56,666 nt of DNA from Verrucomicrobiaceae bacterium (GTDB taxonomy: Bacteria; Verrucomicrobiota; Verrucomicrobiia; Verrucomicrobiales; DEV007), in the NCBI GenBank assembly GCA_009936795.1, contig JAACDM010000154.1, positions 1-56,666 on the forward strand, written 5' to 3'. The position numbers and the translations under genes were made by a program. The notes under the pieces were generated by a model. That model did no database searches, was not told the origin of the DNA, and worked only from the letters and a program-made list of their open reading frames with translations. The number at the start of each line of letters is the position of its first letter. Position 1 is the first letter of the stretch. Positions 54,601 to 56,666 of the stretch are shown in pieces.

Positions 54601-56185
54601 AGATTGTTAGTTCGACAGGGAGGCCCACTTGTTCCCTATCTTGGCGATCAAAGGCAAACGCTTTGGCGATAAGCGCGGGATCGTTCGGTGTATCGTCAGA
54701 GGCGCGTGTCCATTGAATGGCTGCGTAATGAGAATGAGGCCGAATTATGGTGCGATTGCTAGATGAGATCACTCGGCCTTCTGGAGAAATGATGTCGGCA
54801 CGGAATTGCACCTGATAGGCACCAACGGGCAGGTTGCCGTCTTGTGGCTGCCATCGGATGTCTTGGTAGCGTGCTTCATGGGAAGCCGTGCCTGGAAGCT
54901 TACCAGTCGCCGTGATCTCTAAGTCGAAAGCATCGGTGAGTAATTCCGTTTGGAAGTCACCAATGATCTTGCCGGTGAAGGGATCTCTGGCCGCTCGTTC
55001 ATGCTCGCGTAGGCGGCTTTCAATCACGGCGAACCTTTCCAGGGGGATGGCGGCCAGACGCCAAGTCGTCTCTGGGCAATTGGATTGCAAGATGGTCACA
55101 TTCAGCCCAAGGGCGCTTCTCTGATAGAAATGTGATCGCGGAAAGACGATGATCGGTGTGAGGCCATCAAAGGTCGCTTTGTGAGGGCCAGGATTGGCGA
55201 TGGGATAGCCTGTTTTGCTCGTGACCTTGGGCCCGAGAGCGATTTCGTAGGTGGTACTCGGATCGAAATCACCCTTCACCCGGACGTCGTAATCGTCGGC
55301 GAAGAATGTGACATTCTCGACGGGGGGAGTGACGCGAACGGAATCGGAACTCAGGCTGTCGTGATCAACAGGGGCGGTGGTGCTGAGAATGACCGCAGGC
55401 TTATCGAGCGGATGCGTGATGGTTTCCACTTCAGAGATCGTCAGTGCCTGGGTAGAACCTAACGAGATCGACTTAAGCGCCGACATTGGTGTCCCAGTGC
55501 CAGCGTCTGTTAGGCCATCGATGACGAGTTCATAGGTGGCGCCCACGGGCAGCGGCTCTACCGAGGTGACATGAAAACGTGAGAGTGTGTCGGGCACCTT
55601 GATCCTCTCATTGGCCTTCTCGACGTCTACTTCCGGGAGAATCACGGAGACCGGATAGCGCTGTCGTGTTTCTCGATTTTGAAAGTAGGCGGTTTCCGCT
55701 GCTTTGGCGGCGTGGACTCGATAGTTTGTCCGTAGGTCAACGCGAGGGGAGGCACTCAAGGAGATTCCTCTACTACGGAATCTGCTAGTAATCTCTAGTG
55801 GAGGGGCTTGGAACTCGGATGCCCTCCATGATGATCTCGAGACCTCGAGATCAGCGGTGAGGTCTACTTCGTAAACTTGCCCTGGTTTGACGGGACCGGT
55901 CACCCTGTAGGTACCGGTTGTCGTGCTTTGCCAACTGAACGCCCCAGGGAGAGGGGGCGTGAACATGAGCGGCGATGTGACGTCGGCTATATCAATCTGG
56001 TCTAGCGGAATCATCGCCTCGGGAAAGCTGATAACGAATCGACTCCCTTGAGCAAGGTCACTAGATGGCGGAGTGAGGACAACCTCGGTCGATCGGCGTG
56101 CGAGATCTGTGCTGGTCGTACGCTGTGCATGAAGACCAAGAATGGTGACGAACCAGCAACAAAGGAGTGTTTGATAGGGTTTCAT
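51635..56185 (-). CDS. Alpha-2-macroglobulin family protein with thioester
   Basis: A 1,516-residue exported protein with a signal peptide (MKPYQTLLCCWFVTILGLHAQ). It has N-terminal Ig-like macroglobulin domains, an MG2 domain, a central bait-like region with the GXIIGGG-type segment near GFIIGGGVDDAF, the A2M core (YHLVAIAQTK) and the thioester motif GCFEQ at about residue 1049. Toroid helices follow, and a C-terminal receptor-binding-like domain ends in the DHVPPGNH strand. Bacterial macroglobulins trap proteases in the periplasm by covalent attachment through the thioester. No lipobox Cys follows the signal, so it is probably soluble periplasmic, unlike E. coli YfhM. The usual penicillin-binding protein PbpC is not adjacent; a TPR gene precedes it by four bases. 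Confidence 0.88.
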   Translation of the reverse strand: MKPYQTLLCCWFVTILGLHAQRTTSTDLARRSTEVVLTPPSSDLAQGSRFVISFPEAMIPLDQIDIADVTSPLMFTPPLPGAFSWQSTTTGTYRVTGPVKPGQVYEVDLTADLEVSRSSWRASEFQAPPLEITSRFRSRGISLSASPRVDLRTNYRVHAAKAAETAYFQNRETRQRYPVSVILPEVDVEKANERIKVPDTLSRFHVTSVEPLPVGATYELVIDGLTDAGTGTPMSALKSISLGSTQALTISEVETITHPLDKPAVILSTTAPVDHDSLSSDSVRVTPPVENVTFFADDYDVRVKGDFDPSTTYEIALGPKVTSKTGYPIANPGPHKATFDGLTPIIVFPRSHFYQRSALGLNVTILQSNCPETTWRLAAIPLERFAVIESRLREHERAARDPFTGKIIGDFQTELLTDAFDLEITATGKLPGTASHEARYQDIRWQPQDGNLPVGAYQVQFRADIISPEGRVISSSNRTIIRPHSHYAAIQWTRASDDTPNDPALIAKAFAFDRQDREQVGLPVELTIYRRNTQTVKERLGSNVYRYRNYPNYHRIKTIAIKSGDSYPFTPEETGHYIAYAKLTENPTAPAVSTTIHSVGDGVGSYDVYNDGEITLQLDKKRYLAGQDIAQIALEAPFGGQAWVTVETNRIIDQFLVNLPANNQTISLPIKPSYHPNVHVSVYLLHPGGLDRLPMERYGTTDITVDRPDLVLDVQPILTESPVQPGEGVTGLVRVHCQGHPVPGADLTILAVDDAVHRLGNWQMPDWFSQVYPKRYLGVAAYRGLGDHVSKFEERDVTEKGFIIGGGVDDAFSPADSAHSESPQSFRKDFRALAFWKTQVRTNANDEATFEFTAPDNFTSYHLVAIAQTKEHQFGQGESYLKVAKRLMVEPALTRFVRRGEQIELRAVVRQNYVDNAQVTIQCQVEGEIEWLIGSQNATIGLSKGLPQVVRFPCRILGGGAIKVSFQAHCEDEPSLEDAVELELPVRLPGIIQRTGHYGIISKKDASFPLYEKLPESWNSTTGSYDMTVSHTPYLPELNSMPEILKYPHGCFEQKATRYLSYTQMLSLLDYLPELKNRHANYRDRLQEGLAEYENAQLESGFIPYWSGGREPNDWVTVMAYWLTKSAKSQGVTVSVGLEAGLDKSFQTIVHGRRKRPDIHLTTRTFALFAYAETGHAVHGMQALITDLYARRGELSLDGLTLLTLAMNRFGVMEKEQAQLAKVLENEARERQRDFEPETFGSLYRDQALRWLTKTRLASLQERRNLSEAFLKHLEDQGTVTLSTQEHFWKTLLLKEFVEIEKDATFDQDQIQPSPDYVSANLVSIAWKTQPLEHLRDLKLDLATGNADRHYFIRAAMLRGGDVSLAEDRGFRLERVVTNLTDPKRVSTEETPYQIGDELLLEYRFHTRKHHYYVALSDELPAGIETANFNLPQIAQVYKLPGEAQPTIALDHSELRDQSANLYFDHVPPGNHRYAILARVTAAGSFAWPSTQISPMYQPHVGGLTASSNAHSRHGR

Positions 56186-56189
56186 GGTG

Positions 56190-56519
56190 CTAACGGAGGC
56201 GGGCTTTGGCAATGGCGAGTTGTTTGCTGAATTGGTGGGAATCTGGCTTGTGTTCCACCAGCCATGTCAGTCTCCGAATGGCTTGAGGATAGTCTGCCCG
56301 TTCCATCGCGAGATCCGCGAGTGCTTCCCAGGCTTCGGGACTGTTGGCGTCGTGTTTCAAAGCCTCTTCGAAGGCTTGCTGTGCTCCTTCAGCGTTGTCT
56401 GTGACAGCTCGGCAGTGGCCTACGCAGATCCAGCCTTTGGTGGAGTTCTTCAACGCTGGGCCAGCCAGCTTGAGATCGTCTAGGGCAAGGTAAGGCTGAT
56501 TTGCCGAGGCGAGAGCCAC
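56190..56519 (-). CDS. TPR-repeat protein, start uncertain
   Basis: The visible part, from a GTG at 56519, encodes 109 residues with two or three tetratricopeptide helix pairs (NAEGAQQAFEEALKHDANSPEAWEALADLAMERADYPQAIRRL). Coding character continues upstream: the frame to 56612 reads NGLALDKLDHAASQ and VFLDRAVALASANQ, so the true gene is probably longer. Just beyond lies an in-frame TAG (56613-56615) two codons after an ATG at 56621. If that TAG were CAG, the gene would start at 56621. It may therefore be another gene cut by a nonsense mutation, or it may use an alternative start. It ends four bases before the macroglobulin gene and is likely co-transcribed. Confidence 0.55.
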   Translation of the reverse strand: MALASANQPYLALDDLKLAGPALKNSTKGWICVGHCRAVTDNAEGAQQAFEEALKHDANSPEAWEALADLAMERADYPQAIRRLTWLVEHKPDSHQFSKQLAIAKARLR

Positions 56520-56666
56520 GGCACGATCAAGGAAGACGTGGGGTTCGACAATTGATTGGCTGGCAGCATGATCCAGTTTGTCTAGGGCTAATCCATTAAT
56601 TCGCTTAGAGCACTAACTCATTGACTGTCAGTTCACGATGGTGATATATAGCGCTTGCAGATCCAC

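Noticed and set aside
1..56666. CRISPR arrays, insertion sequences, prophage or integrase genes, rRNA or tRNA
   Set aside because: No regularly spaced short repeats, transposase or integrase motifs, terminal inverted repeats or rRNA segments were seen on either strand. The only long repeats are protein-module copies.

Overview
The window looks like a chromosomal segment of a free-living, probably marine, member of the Verrucomicrobiota. The clues are a PEP-CTERM protein, very large secreted proteins built from LamG-type folds, thrombospondin-3 calcium repeats and passenger-like beta-strand regions, a verrucomicrobial-style type II secretion cluster, a DUF5690 transporter and a XylR-type (LacI-like plus AraC) regulator. 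This assignment rests on gene content alone; there is no rRNA or tRNA in the window.

Layout. 0.1-9.4 kb: an amidohydrolase (minus strand), then three plus-strand genes carrying in-frame stops (a small membrane protein, a giant secreted nuclease/LamG protein, a PEP-CTERM protein), a clear terminator, and a TPR-sulfotransferase. 9.4-20.9 kb (minus strand): a ten-gene, tightly overlapping operon whose promoter-proximal genes are phnA, phnY and phnW (2-aminoethylphosphonate to phosphonoacetaldehyde to phosphonoacetate to acetate plus phosphate). It continues with two class III PLP enzymes (one a strong candidate for the 1-hydroxy-2-aminoethylphosphonate lyase PbfA), a DUF5690 permease, an aldehyde dehydrogenase, a HAD protein, a class I glutamine amidotransferase-like protein and an SDR. 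20.9-24.2 kb: a decayed lipoprotein metallophosphoesterase and a decayed XylR-type regulator. 24.3-35.5 kb: three intact large secreted proteins (an alkaline-phosphatase-superfamily phosphodiesterase with LamG, and two modular proteins sharing a 200-residue Trp-rich module). 35.6-39.5 kb: a ROK-like kinase paired with a dimethylglycine/sarcosine dehydrogenase-like flavoprotein. 39.6-50.5 kb: a type II secretion system operon gspE-F-G-H-I-J-K-L-M-(GspC/PilP-like)-D, followed by a DUF2809 membrane protein. 50.9-56.6 kb (minus strand): a TPR protein, a thioester-containing alpha-2-macroglobulin, a YcxB-like protein and a WbuC-like cupin.

How it fits together. The phosphonate operon could release carbon, nitrogen and phosphate from 2-aminoethylphosphonate and possibly from hydroxylated or other relatives, with the DUF5690 protein as the only visible transporter. 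Around it lie several phosphoesterase-type exoenzymes, intact or broken, so phosphorus scavenging is a recurring theme. The secretion system next to the giant signal-peptide proteins is their natural export route.

The two main points for follow-up are the extended phosphonate operon, with four or five enzymes not needed for the known PhnWAY route, and the repeated nonsense mutations. At least five genes carry in-frame stops in otherwise intact coding sequence, and every one can be explained by a C:G to T:A change. All starts are inferred by eye from reading frame, overlap and homologous length.
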